Shown here: positions 25,673 to 34,743 of the stretch, piece by piece | How the letters are laid out: every line of letters begins with the position of its first letter | Numbering within the stretch: position 1 is the first letter of the stretch | DNA from: Hyphomonas sp. | Lineage (GTDB): Bacteria > Pseudomonadota > Alphaproteobacteria > Caulobacterales > Hyphomonadaceae | Length of the DNA stretch: 64,000 nt | Assembly (NCBI RefSeq): GCF_018402285.1 | Contig: NZ_JAGYJH010000003.1 | Coordinates: forward strand, 806,001-870,000 | Direction: 5' to 3' | Translations under genes and position numbers: made by a program | The notes under the pieces: model-generated | Databases searched by the model: none | The model's input: only the letters and a program-made list of their open reading frames with translations | Told to the model about the DNA's origin: nothing

Positions 25673-27535
25673 TCAGGGCTGGGCAGCTTCTGCTGGCGGC
25701 GTATGCGTCACGGAGACTCCATACAGGCTCACCAGCTCGGCCGGGTCAGGCTCGGCCATCCCACCGGAGGCGCCCATCGCCGTTTCGGCCGTAATCGGCG
25801 TTGCCGGCGCCATCCGCAGTTCGATCTTGCCGCCTTGGGTGATGAAGTCGGAGAGCCGCAGAAGCCAGCCTGTCGCCTCGGGCACCATCTTGCCCACCTG
25901 GCCGCTTCCGGCCGCGAAGCTCCCGGCGGCAAAGGCCCGTACGTCCTTGGGGGTGGAATCGGCAAAGCCCGCCAGCATCGGGTTGGCATCAGGATAGGCC
26001 TTGGCTACCTCGATCACCATGGTTGAAACTGCGTCCAGCCCGCCTTCATCGGCCAGCGCCCAATGTGCGCCGGCAAAGCTGAACCGTTCTTCCAGCAGGT
26101 CGCTGAGCGCGTCCTCGTCCGGCGTGCGGCCATCCTCGCCGAGATGCGGAACAATCTCCGCAAAGCCCGGCAGGCCGAGTTCAAAACGCCAGTCTTCGGT
26201 GAAGAAGTTTGCGGTCGATGTGTAGCTCTCCCCTACGGTCTGGCCGGTGTCCCGGTTCCAGGAAAGGTTCAGCCGCCCGTCTGCCGTCAGCTTGGCAAGC
26301 CCTGAGCGTTGCAACATCCCGGCAATCTGCGCGGGCGTGGGTTCGTCCACCGGCTCGCCCGAAGCTTCCAAAATGCGATCAATCGTCGTCATGAATTGGG
26401 AAAGATCAATCGAGACGCCCTCATAGTTCAGATTGATCTGTTCCGGGAAGAACCAGCTGAATTGATCGGCAGACGCTTCCAGGCGGTCGACCTCAAAAAC
26501 TGGCGCGCCGTCCAATGAGAAGCTTGTATCTTCCATCAGATAGGTGCCAAGGCTGAACTCTGTCAGCTCCGTGATCGGAGGAAGTTCGCCCCGCTCGCCC
26601 CATTCCAGCAACTGTCCAAACTTCAGATCGCTCATGGCAGACTTGCCCATTTGCCCGGTCATCCGGAAGCCGGGGAGGGCGCTGGCCTCTCCCAGATCAT
26701 TGAACGTGAAGTTCATGTCGAACGTGGCATCGGTCTGCACAACACCTTTGAGATTGCCCCGGTCATAGCCATAGGTCAGCTGGCGCGGATAAACCGTCGT
26801 GCTGATGGCGGTCATCGTGGCATCTTGCTGGTTCTGGATCATCCGCGTGTCCAGGAAGAGCAGGTTGTCGAGCGAGAAATTGCGGGCCACCGCCGAGACA
26901 AGGCTGATGGCGCGGGTCTCTTCAGAAGCGTCTTCCGCCGGGTTGTAGGTCCAGGGATGTAGGGTCAGTCCTGCCAGAACCACCCGTCCGGCCTCCATCT
27001 TGATTTCCTGCTCCAGATCACCGGCCTCGAGCACATCACGCACCTCGTCAGGAAGCATGTCCTGCGTTGCGTCCAGATAGTCGCTCATGTCGAGGGACAA
27101 TCCGGCAATCTCGATCCGGTCGAAGATCTGCGTGGTCTGGTCCAGCGCGCGGCCTTCAAGGCGGGCGTCAATGGCGTCGAGATCAAAGTTCCAGAACAGG
27201 ATCTCGCTGGCGGTGATGGCCACTCCGGCCTCTTCACCTTTCACCTGGAACACCACATCGCTGAGCCGGTAAGCGCCGGTATCAGGATCAATGCCTTCTG
27301 CGGCATAGGTCAGCGTGCCCCATTCGTTTGTATAGGCTTTCAGCCGTTCGGCCTCGAAACCTGCGCCGGGCTTGCCGCTCGGGCGTTGCTCTGCGGCAGC
27401 AAACAGCGCCTCAATTCCGCTAGCAGGCGCTTCCACGGCCGGAGCCTGCGGTCCATCGCCCCGGCCGCAGGCGGCAATGGATGCGACCAGCGCCAGCGAC
27501 AATGCCGCGCTACGAAGATGTGAAGTCAAAGCCAT
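25673..27535 (-). CDS. Large lipoprotein of unknown function
   Basis: The 620-residue product has a lipoprotein signal with lipobox SIAAC, a short Pro/Ala linker, and a long domain rich in beta-type segments with repeated Asp/Glu/Leu/Ser patterns (for example SDVVFQVKGEEAGVAI and DRIEIAGLSLDMSDYL). Alternating hydrophobic stretches suggest a stacked beta structure as in lipid-transfer or AsmA-like periplasmic proteins, but I see no diagnostic motif. Start 27535 follows GGGGAC. The gene upstream on the same strand also encodes an exported protein. Confidence 0.75.
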   Translation of the reverse strand: MALTSHLRSAALSLALVASIAACGRGDGPQAPAVEAPASGIEALFAAAEQRPSGKPGAGFEAERLKAYTNEWGTLTYAAEGIDPDTGAYRLSDVVFQVKGEEAGVAITASEILFWNFDLDAIDARLEGRALDQTTQIFDRIEIAGLSLDMSDYLDATQDMLPDEVRDVLEAGDLEQEIKMEAGRVVLAGLTLHPWTYNPAEDASEETRAISLVSAVARNFSLDNLLFLDTRMIQNQQDATMTAISTTVYPRQLTYGYDRGNLKGVVQTDATFDMNFTFNDLGEASALPGFRMTGQMGKSAMSDLKFGQLLEWGERGELPPITELTEFSLGTYLMEDTSFSLDGAPVFEVDRLEASADQFSWFFPEQINLNYEGVSIDLSQFMTTIDRILEASGEPVDEPTPAQIAGMLQRSGLAKLTADGRLNLSWNRDTGQTVGESYTSTANFFTEDWRFELGLPGFAEIVPHLGEDGRTPDEDALSDLLEERFSFAGAHWALADEGGLDAVSTMVIEVAKAYPDANPMLAGFADSTPKDVRAFAAGSFAAGSGQVGKMVPEATGWLLRLSDFITQGGKIELRMAPATPITAETAMGASGGMAEPDPAELVSLYGVSVTHTPPAEAAQP

Positions 27536-27640
27536 AATGTGTCCCCATTCGCTGCGAGGCCCCCTGTCTGACAAGGGTTTCCTCCTGAGGCAAGGTCAGG
27601 GGCTAAACCTTGCCCGGTTCTTTGAGGCTGCCGCGTGTTT

Positions 27641-28324
27641 TCAGGGTGTCCCGAAACCTGATTGTGGCGCCGCCTTCAGGTTCGACACCTTGCGCGTTTC
27701 GTTCTGGCTGAAGGCTTGCATCATCGCGTTGCCGCTGACCTGCATGTTGAATGTGTCGATATGGCTGCGCCCGTCCGGCGCCACCTTGCAGGAAACCTTC
27801 ATGCTGAACGTATCGACCTTGGCCACCATCGCCGGCTTGAACGCCTTGGGCGCGGTCAGCTCGAAGGCGAGCACATTGCCCGTCGCCTTGTCCAGCGTCG
27901 CCTTGCCGGTCAGGTGTTTGACCACATCGCGCATGTCATCATTGTCGCCGGGCAGGGGGGTAAAGCTGTAGGTTGCTGCGCTCGCCGTTTCTGAAACGCG
28001 CCTGGCGCTTGCCGGGATGCTCTTGGTGAAATCGCTGCACCAGATGTCGCCCTTGGTCTGCGTCTTCAGGCGCTCGGCGCGTTTGGCCGCGTCGCCCTCA
28101 AGGCTTGCGATATCCGGCGTGATCGCCACAACCCGTTCGCCCTCAGGCCGCGCCTGATCGACCTTGAAACTGAAGCGCTGCGCGCCATCGTCAAACACCA
28201 TGTCGAAGAGATAGGCCGGGCCCTCCCTTGGCGCCTTGCGCGCCTTCTCCAGCAGCGCGTCCGCCCCTGCGGGCAGGGCAAGGCCGATGACGCAAAGTCC
28301 GGTCAGAAACAGGCGGGGGCGCAT
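27641..28324 (-). CDS. Exported protein of unknown function
   Basis: The 227-residue protein begins with a Sec signal (MRPRLFLTGLCVIGLALPAGA, cleavage near residue 21; shown only to position 20 elsewhere). The mature part is charged with a long beta-rich stretch (YSFTPLPGDNDDMRDVVKHL, LAFELTAPKAFKPAMVAK) that recalls LolA/LppX-like lipid-binding or DUF proteins, without a firm motif. Two cysteines (WCSDF and VSCKV) could pair. It is 105 bp upstream of the large lipoprotein and likely cotranscribed. Divergent from the helicase. Confidence 0.7.
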   Translation of the reverse strand: MRPRLFLTGLCVIGLALPAGADALLEKARKAPREGPAYLFDMVFDDGAQRFSFKVDQARPEGERVVAITPDIASLEGDAAKRAERLKTQTKGDIWCSDFTKSIPASARRVSETASAATYSFTPLPGDNDDMRDVVKHLTGKATLDKATGNVLAFELTAPKAFKPAMVAKVDTFSMKVSCKVAPDGRSHIDTFNMQVSGNAMMQAFSQNETRKVSNLKAAPQSGFGTP

Positions 28325-28424
28325 CGGCAGGCTCCATCAGATTGCAGGGCGAGGGCAACTTCTTCCTTTCCGCCGCAAAATGAAAGAGCCAGACGCCGCG
28401 CCTTGCCCTAGTTTAATCTCCGCC

Positions 28425-31013
28425 ATGGCCGACACCCAGCCCCCCGCTTTCCAGCTTCCGCCCGCCTTCGCGGCGTGGTTTGCTGCGCGCGGCTGGGCGC
28501 CCCGGCCCCATCAGCTTGCCCTGGCAGAGGCCTCCCTTGCCGGGGAAAGCGCCCTCCTCATCGCCCCGACCGGCGGGGGCAAGACACTCGCAGGCTTCCT
28601 CGGCAGCCTGATCGAGCTCTCCCAGAAGCCGCGCTCCAATGCCGCCATTCCATCCCTCCACACCCTCTACATCTCCCCCCTCAAGGCCCTCGCCGCAGAC
28701 GTTCAGCGCAACGTCCTCATCCCGGTCTCGGAAATGGGGCTGCCCATCCGGATCGAGACGCGCACCGGCGATACCGCCAGTCATGTCCGCCAGCGCCAGC
28801 GCAAAACCCCGCCGGACATCCTCCTCACCACGCCCGAACAGCTCGCCCTGCTGATCGCCTCCGATCATGCCGCGAGCTTCTTTGCAGACCTCAAATGCGT
28901 CATCATCGACGAGATCCACGCCATTGCGCCCTCCAAGCGCGGCGATCTCCTCTCTCTCGGCCTCGCCACCCTCGCGACATGGTCCCCTACCTGCCGCTTC
29001 CTCGGCCTCTCCGCCACCGTGCGCGATCCTGCGCAGCTCGCCGGCTGGCTTGATGTGCGCAGCCCCGCGGCGCGGCCATCAACACCTCTCCCCGAAGGGG
29101 CGAGGGGGCTAAAACCCTCCGTGCACATCATCCAAACCCCTTCCGCAATCTCCCCAGACATCTCCATCCTCGTCTCCCGCGAGCGTATTCCCTGGTCGGG
29201 CCATTCGGGGCGTTTCGCCGTGGGCGAAGTCTACGAAGCCATCCGCGACGCGACGATGACGCTGGTCTTCGTCAACACGCGCAGCCAGGCCGAGCTTCTC
29301 TTCCAGGAACTTTGGGCCGCGAATGAAGACGGCCTGCCTATCGCTCTGCATCACGGCTCACTGGCCCGTGAGCAGCGCGAACGGGTCGAGGCCGCCATGG
29401 CCGGGGGCCTTCTCAAAGCAGTCGTCTGTACGTCAACCCTCGATCTCGGGATCGACTGGGGCGAGGTAGACCTCGTCATCCAGATGGGCGCCCCCAAGGG
29501 AGCCGCCCGCCTGATCCAGCGGATCGGGCGCTCCAACCACCGGATGGATGAAGCCTCCAAAGCCATCCTTGTGCCCACAAACCGGTTCGAAGTCCTCGAA
29601 TGCCGCGCTGCAGAGGCCGCTGTCGAAGCCGGTGAAATCGACGGGGAAGGCCCGCGCTCCGGCGCGCTCGACATCCTTGCCCAGCATGTCATGGGCCGCG
29701 CCTGCGGAGAGGGCTTTCACCTGGCTGCCCTCTACGATGAAATCCGCCGCGCCCAGCCCTATGCGGGGCTCGACTGGGAAACCTACGAACGCATCGTCGA
29801 TTTCGTCGCCACCGGCGGCTACGCCCTCAAAACCTATGACCGCTTCCACCGGATCGTCCGCCGCGCCGACGGCCTCTGGGTCGCCCGCACTCCCAGAGAC
29901 AGACAGGCCCACCGCATGAATGTCGGCGCCATTGTCGAGGCGCCGATGCTCAACGTCCGCCTGGCAAGTTTTGCCGGCGCCAATCCTTCAACCCCTCTCC
30001 CCAAAGGGGCGAGGGGGCCAGACGCGCAGCCACAATCGGAAACCCGCCGCGCCCTGCGCGCAGGCCGCAAACTCGGCGAAATGGAAGAATACTTCCTAAG
30101 CCTCCTCACCCCTGGCGACACCTTCCTCTTCGGCGGCGAGATCCTCCGCCTCCTAGGAATTGATGGCATGGACGCCCTCTGCGCCCGCGCGCAGTCCGAC
30201 AGTCCCGCCATCCCCACCTATAATGGCGGCAAATTTCCGCTCAGCACGTTCCTGGCAGACCGTGTCCGCCACATGATCCACAATCCCGAAGAGTGGAAAC
30301 ACCTGCCGGGCCCCGTGCGGGAATGGTTCGAAATCCAGCAGCTGCGCTCAGCCATTCCGCCGCCGGACCATCTGCTGGTCGAGACCTTTCCGCGCGCAGA
30401 CCGGCATTATCTTGTCTCCTATCCCTTCGAGGGCCGCCTTGCCCATCAGACCCTCGGCATGCTCGTTACCCGCCGTCTCGAACGCGCGGGTGCCAAACCT
30501 TCGGGCTTTGTCGCCAGCGAATACGCCATGGCCGTCTGGGGCATGGAAGACATGCGCGGTCTCGACATGGCCGGGATATTCCATCCCGACATGCTGGGCG
30601 ACGACCTTGAAGAATGGCTCGATGAAAGCGCCCTGATGAAGCGCACCTTTGCCCATTGCGCGCTGATCTCCGGCCTCATCCACCGCAACATGCCGGGGTC
30701 GGAGAAAAACTCCCGTCAGGTCACGTTCTCCACAGACCTGATCTTCGATGTCCTGCGCAGCCATGAGCCCGGCCACATCCTCTTGGAAGCCACCCGCGCC
30801 GACGCTGCCACCGGCCTCCTGGATGTCCGCCGCCTGTCGGACATGCTCGCCCGCATCCACGGCCACATCGTCCACAAGCCGCTCGCCAAGATCAGCCCCT
30901 TCGCCGTCCCCGTCATGCTCGAAGTCGGCCGCGAACCCGTCTTCGGCGCCTCCGCCATGGAAGCCATCCTCCGCGAAGCTGAAGAAGACCTCGTCCGCGA
31001 TGCGATGGATTGA
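28425..31013 (+). CDS. Lhr-core DEXH helicase of the ligase-associated DNA damage response
   Basis: An 862-residue superfamily 2 DNA helicase/translocase. It has Walker A APTGGGKT (47-54), the DEIH box (162-165), LSAT, motif VI in IQRIGRSNHR, and the Lhr C-terminal winged-helix/core region (LGEMEEYFLSLLTPGDTFLF). This is the Lhr-core type that in many proteobacteria sits with an ATP-dependent ligase, an MBL exonuclease and the nuclease PdeM. Two palindromic 32-bp elements are inserted in frame at residues ~219-229 (STPLPEGARGL) and ~522-532 (STPLPKGARGP). Both fall between conserved blocks. Start 28425 has no clear Shine-Dalgarno. Confidence 0.9.
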   Translation: MADTQPPAFQLPPAFAAWFAARGWAPRPHQLALAEASLAGESALLIAPTGGGKTLAGFLGSLIELSQKPRSNAAIPSLHTLYISPLKALAADVQRNVLIPVSEMGLPIRIETRTGDTASHVRQRQRKTPPDILLTTPEQLALLIASDHAASFFADLKCVIIDEIHAIAPSKRGDLLSLGLATLATWSPTCRFLGLSATVRDPAQLAGWLDVRSPAARPSTPLPEGARGLKPSVHIIQTPSAISPDISILVSRERIPWSGHSGRFAVGEVYEAIRDATMTLVFVNTRSQAELLFQELWAANEDGLPIALHHGSLAREQRERVEAAMAGGLLKAVVCTSTLDLGIDWGEVDLVIQMGAPKGAARLIQRIGRSNHRMDEASKAILVPTNRFEVLECRAAEAAVEAGEIDGEGPRSGALDILAQHVMGRACGEGFHLAALYDEIRRAQPYAGLDWETYERIVDFVATGGYALKTYDRFHRIVRRADGLWVARTPRDRQAHRMNVGAIVEAPMLNVRLASFAGANPSTPLPKGARGPDAQPQSETRRALRAGRKLGEMEEYFLSLLTPGDTFLFGGEILRLLGIDGMDALCARAQSDSPAIPTYNGGKFPLSTFLADRVRHMIHNPEEWKHLPGPVREWFEIQQLRSAIPPPDHLLVETFPRADRHYLVSYPFEGRLAHQTLGMLVTRRLERAGAKPSGFVASEYAMAVWGMEDMRGLDMAGIFHPDMLGDDLEEWLDESALMKRTFAHCALISGLIHRNMPGSEKNSRQVTFSTDLIFDVLRSHEPGHILLEATRADAATGLLDVRRLSDMLARIHGHIVHKPLAKISPFAVPVMLEVGREPVFGASAMEAILREAEEDLVRDAMD
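29079..29110 (+). repeat. Palindromic element copy 1 inside the helicase gene
   Basis: CACCTCTCCCC-GAA-GGGGCGAGGGG forms a hairpin (11-bp arms, one T/C mismatch and one A/G mismatch). It matches copy 2 at 29988-30019 at 29 of 32 positions. It adds 11 residues in the gene's frame between LAGWLDV and the conserved VHIIQTP block. Confidence 0.75.
29988..30019 (+). repeat. Palindromic element copy 2 inside the helicase gene
   Basis: CCCCTCTCCCC-AAA-GGGGCGAGGGG forms a hairpin (11-bp arms, one mismatch). It is read in the same frame as copy 1 and adds STPLPKGARGP. It is placed just before the conserved segment GRKLGEMEEYF, in a variable loop. Confidence 0.75.
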
Positions 31014-31086
31014 TAAGTCTCACCAGGCCGTCATAAAGCCTGGCGCTGCCGCTTGAAGACCGCCTGGCTTGAAAGAGGCGACTGCC

Positions 31087-31701
31087 ATGAAACACGCCCG
31101 CCTGATCCTCCTTGTCCTGCTGGTCCTCGTGCCCGGCGCCGCCTCGATCGCCACTCAGGGCGGTGTCCCCGGGGATGTTGCGGTCACCCGCGCCCTGCAG
31201 ACCCTGCTGGGCGAGGCCTCCGGCTGGGCCTTGCCGGTGACCCATCTTGCCAAGGCGCCTTGGCTCTGGGCAAGCATGTGCGTTGCTATCGTGCTTGCCT
31301 GGCTTGCGGGGGGCATCCTGCGCGTCCCCGCGCCCGTACTTGCCTATGGCTTTGCCTGGGGCGCTGATCAGATCCTCCGGAGCCTGATCTTCGTTCCCCG
31401 GCCGGACGATGCCTTGGTTACTCTCGCCAGCGCCAGTTCTTCCAGCGGCCTGCCGTCCACATTCGGTCTGGTCTTCGGCGCGCTGTTTGGCGCCGCCCTT
31501 TGGATTGCTGGAAGCGGCGTACGCCATCAGGCCATCCTCGCCCTGTCGCTGCTGTTCATGGCTGTCGGCGCCGCTGCCCGCATCGTCCTTGGCGGACACT
31601 GGCTTAGCCAGATGGTGCCATCTCTGGCACTCGGCGTGCTACTTGCCGGGCTCGCCGTCTGGCTGGTGGAGCGCGCGGCGCGTCGTTTCCAGTTCGCCTA
31701 G
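31087..31701 (+). CDS. PAP2-like membrane phosphatase, degenerate active site
   Basis: A 204-residue membrane protein with about six helices. The three phosphatase motifs are recognisable but altered. Motif 1 is RSLIFVPRP (close to KX6RP). Motif 2 is SSGLPSTFG, where PSGH lost its catalytic His. Motif 3 is RIVLGGHWLSQ, where the final Asp is Gln. It probably binds lipid phosphate without normal turnover, or is a distant relative with another activity. Start 31087 has AGAGGCG upstream; an in-frame ATG at 31069 is possible. It overlaps the convergent acyltransferase gene by 4 bp. Confidence 0.75.
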   Translation: MKHARLILLVLLVLVPGAASIATQGGVPGDVAVTRALQTLLGEASGWALPVTHLAKAPWLWASMCVAIVLAWLAGGILRVPAPVLAYGFAWGADQILRSLIFVPRPDDALVTLASASSSSGLPSTFGLVFGALFGAALWIAGSGVRHQAILALSLLFMAVGAAARIVLGGHWLSQMVPSLALGVLLAGLAVWLVERAARRFQFA

Positions 31702-32846
31702 TGCCTCGCGGGCTCAGGCGAGCGCCCGGTCGCGACCCGCCACCGCCCGGACACCCATCCGAACGCCTCGCCCACAATACGCTTCCAGGCCTCCAGCCGC
31801 CGCTCGGACACTTCCGCCAGCGCCAGGGACGCGGCCAGCGTTGCGCCCGCCAGTGCCAGCACATGCAGGCTGTTGCTGCCATCATAGCCGGGCAGGCCGT
31901 GCAGGAAAGTCAGGATGGGATAGTGGAACAGGTAGATCGAAAACGTCGCCCCCGCCCACCAGCGGATGGCGGCTTCGCCCTTCGGCCCGATCCAGCGCGC
32001 CTCCTGCGCCAGCCGGTGCACGCCGAGGAAATGCGCGCCCATCAGCCCGGCGATCAGGAAGTTCCACAGGAACTCGTCGGAAAATCCGAGTACGGAGTGC
32101 GGGCTTGTCTCGCCCAGCAACAGATAGGTCTGCACATAGAGCCGCTCGGGCACCTGCCAGGCCAGCGCCAGCGCGTAGACGCCAAAGGGCGCCAGCGCCA
32201 GCGTCCAGCCGGACACCTGCGACAAGCGCCCGCCCAGTCCGCGCCCCATCGCCTGTTGCAGCCAGACGCCCAGAAGCCAGCACGGCGCCAGCAGCAGGAT
32301 CGCCGGCCCGGCCACAATCGCCATCAGCCCGAGCAGGGTCCAGCGGGTCGCCCCCCGGCAGAAGACCGCCACGCCAAAGCCGGCATAATACCATGCCTCA
32401 TACGCAACCGACCAGAATGGCCCGTTCGTGCCCACGCGCATGGATTCGCCCCAGACCTGCGTCGTGAAGGTCAGCGCCCGGACATACTGCTCGCCAATCG
32501 CCTCGCCCGAATACCACCAGCCGTCATAGGCGGCCGGGAAGAGGGCAGAGCCTGCAATGTCCAGAAGCAGTGTAACGATCAGGGCCGGGACGATCACCGA
32601 ATAAAGCCGCGCAATCCGCGACTGCGCATAGGCGCCTGGCCCCCGGTCGCGCGCAAAGGTCGTATGCGCAATCACGAAGCCAGAGAGGACAAAGAACACA
32701 ACCACCGCGTCGCTGCCCAGATTGAGCTCGCGGATCCAGTCCATCCCGCCTTGGGTGAAGCGCTCATAGCCCAGGTGCGAAGCAAACACGACCATCGCCG
32801 CCAGAAAACGCAGCGCGTCGAGATAGAGGGAAAAGCCGCGCGTCAT
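31698..32846 (-). CDS. Acyltransferase 3 family membrane protein (OafA/YrhL-like)
   Basis: A 382-residue protein with about ten helices. N-terminal signature LDALRFLAAMVVFASHLG carries the catalytic His, followed by FFVLSGFVIAHT and R-rich RIARLYSVIVP. WSVAYEAWYY is the other family block. Members O-acylate surface glycans or lipids. It follows the sterol-desaturase-like gene with a 4-bp overlap, so the two likely share an mRNA and may modify the same lipid or glycan; inference. Confidence 0.88.
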   Translation of the reverse strand: MTRGFSLYLDALRFLAAMVVFASHLGYERFTQGGMDWIRELNLGSDAVVVFFVLSGFVIAHTTFARDRGPGAYAQSRIARLYSVIVPALIVTLLLDIAGSALFPAAYDGWWYSGEAIGEQYVRALTFTTQVWGESMRVGTNGPFWSVAYEAWYYAGFGVAVFCRGATRWTLLGLMAIVAGPAILLLAPCWLLGVWLQQAMGRGLGGRLSQVSGWTLALAPFGVYALALAWQVPERLYVQTYLLLGETSPHSVLGFSDEFLWNFLIAGLMGAHFLGVHRLAQEARWIGPKGEAAIRWWAGATFSIYLFHYPILTFLHGLPGYDGSNSLHVLALAGATLAASLALAEVSERRLEAWKRIVGEAFGWVSGRWRVATGRSPEPARH

Positions 32847-33868
32847 TCTGCCATCACCCGGCTGGACGTCCCGCGCGCCCGCAACGCTTCGCCGGCTTCT
32901 GCAAACGGCACCAGATACGCGCTTGTCAGAGAGGTGTGAACCTGCGCCTGGCGCACGCCGGCTGCGTCCGCCACGCCAAATTCCAGCGTTTCGCGCCCTT
33001 GCGGAACATATAATGTGCCGAACATCCAGTCCCAGATCGCGAAGATCAGGCCGTAATTCTTGTCGTGATGCTTCACCGCGCAGGAATGATGGATCTGGTG
33101 CTGAGCCGGGCTGATGAGGATGCGGCTCACAACAGGACCATAATCAATCCAGATATGCGAATGGCGCAGCGCCCCGCCCGCCGCATTGAACGCGAGGATC
33201 ACCACCCCAAGCCCCAGCAGCGTTGCCGTATCGTAAACCCCGAACAGGCCGAAGATCACGCCCATCACAGGCGCCAGGAACAACGCGCTCACAAATCCGA
33301 AAATCAGTTCGTAGACGGGATGGTTGCGCTTGGCCGTCAGGGGCGTGAGATACTCGGCGCTGTGATGCAGCTTGTGGAACGGCCAGAGGACGGGATGCTC
33401 ATGGTGCAGCCGGTGGGTCACGTAATAGGCAAAATCCCCCGCCAGCGCGGCCAGCAGGGTTGCCAGCGCCAGAACAGTCCAGGGCAGGGCGCCCGAGCTC
33501 TCGCCGTGCACGCCGCCGCCAACCAGCTTGGCCACGGCGATAACGAGGCCGAGCTGCACGCCGCTCGTGACGATCCCCATCGCCGGCTCGATCAGCTTGT
33601 TGGCAAAATACACCTTCACATCCACCAGCGAAGACCGGGAAAAATACATGCTCCGGGGAATGAGGAAATCGGCGAGCCCGCCTTTGCCCTCGGCGTGGCC
33701 CTGCCGGCGCGCGAAAAGCCAGGCCGCCGTGCCCAGCAGGAAGAAAGCGATCAGGCCGCTCCAGTGCAGGCGGCTGCCGGCGTCAAACGGCAGGAGGCTC
33801 CACGCCCAGTGGGCGAGGCGCTGGGCTTCTTCGGGAATCGCTTCCGTCAGGCGCGCAAGTTCCTGCAT
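32843..33868 (-). CDS. Fatty acid hydroxylase / sterol desaturase superfamily protein
   Basis: A 341-residue integral membrane di-iron enzyme. Histidine motifs are present: HRLHHEH, HKLHHS, and HQIHHS in the C-terminal half. Flanking helices (FFLLGTAAWLF, VILAFNAAGGALRH) hold it in the membrane. Substrates in the family range from fatty acids and sphingolipids to carotenoids and hopanoid-like lipids. Start 33868 (MQELARL) is preferred over upstream starts. It is coupled to an acyltransferase, which suggests lipid decoration. Confidence 0.87.
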   Translation of the reverse strand: MQELARLTEAIPEEAQRLAHWAWSLLPFDAGSRLHWSGLIAFFLLGTAAWLFARRQGHAEGKGGLADFLIPRSMYFSRSSLVDVKVYFANKLIEPAMGIVTSGVQLGLVIAVAKLVGGGVHGESSGALPWTVLALATLLAALAGDFAYYVTHRLHHEHPVLWPFHKLHHSAEYLTPLTAKRNHPVYELIFGFVSALFLAPVMGVIFGLFGVYDTATLLGLGVVILAFNAAGGALRHSHIWIDYGPVVSRILISPAQHQIHHSCAVKHHDKNYGLIFAIWDWMFGTLYVPQGRETLEFGVADAAGVRQAQVHTSLTSAYLVPFAEAGEALRARGTSSRVMAE

Positions 33869-34106
33869 GTGTCCGCCGGCCCCATCACGTTTTGTGTCTA
33901 TATGCCGAAGCGACCAGGATAGGGCGCCAGCCTTAAAATGACGTGAAAAGAGAGGCGCCCGGACCCCCGAGAGTGAGGGAAAAAACCTGCAAATCCGGCA
34001 ATGTGTTACATTCCGGCACACTTCCCTTCATGTGTTCCAGGGCCGCCTATCCCGGCTTTTCCGCCCGCCTCTCGGGCCAATCGTGCTGCGCGAAACCTTG
34101 CCGCGT

Positions 34107-34589
34107 CTAGTTGCCGGGGCCGAGCAGGGCGAGCGCCTCATCCACATAGGGCTTGCAGTCTTCCGGAACGCCGAGGAAAGGCGCCTGATTAAAATAGATC
34201 CGCCGGCTGACCTGATATTCCAGGCCCTCCATGATCTGCCCTTTCACCTTTTCCGTCGGCCCCAGCTCCAGCGCGGCAAGATAGTCGCGCATCGCGCATT
34301 GCGGATAGGCTTCCGGCCAGTCGGCAACATAGAGCCCGCGCAGGAATCCTCGGCGTTGCAGCGCTTCGGCCCTCTGCGTGTCCGTCACGTCGGGCCGCGT
34401 CAACAGCTGACCCAGCGCCTCATCGGCCTTCTGCACCGGCTTGGTCCTGAAATGGGCGTCATAGACAATCGGCGCAAATTCTTCGTCGGTCAGTTTCACC
34501 ACCGGCTCGGCCGCAGGCGCCCCGGCCGGCGCTGAAGCGCAGGCTGTCATCAGCGCGGCCAGTCCTGTGGCTGCAATTGCTCTCATCAT
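34107..34589 (-). CDS. Lipoprotein of unknown function
   Basis: The 160-residue product has a lipoprotein signal (LAALMTACAS) and a helical C-terminal domain with TPR-like spacing (TDTQRAEALQRRGFLRGLY, RDYLAALELGPTEKVKG), although no full TPR consensus repeats. A cysteine pair (QCAM and EDCKPY) may be oxidised. Start 34589 follows GGAGAGG; a second ATG lies one codon on. No family is recognised. Confidence 0.72.
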   Translation of the reverse strand: MMRAIAATGLAALMTACASAPAGAPAAEPVVKLTDEEFAPIVYDAHFRTKPVQKADEALGQLLTRPDVTDTQRAEALQRRGFLRGLYVADWPEAYPQCAMRDYLAALELGPTEKVKGQIMEGLEYQVSRRIYFNQAPFLGVPEDCKPYVDEALALLGPGN

Positions 34590-34743
34590 GGTGCCTCTCC
34601 CCAATGGCCGTCCTCAATGCCGGGCGGCTATGCCCGGATCCGTTGTAAAGAAGACGTCGTCCCGCCCTCTGGCTCCATCCCCTGTTCCGGGGGGTGCGCC
34701 GCCCCGTTGACCGCGCCCCCGCTTCACCCCAATCCTCTCGCCC

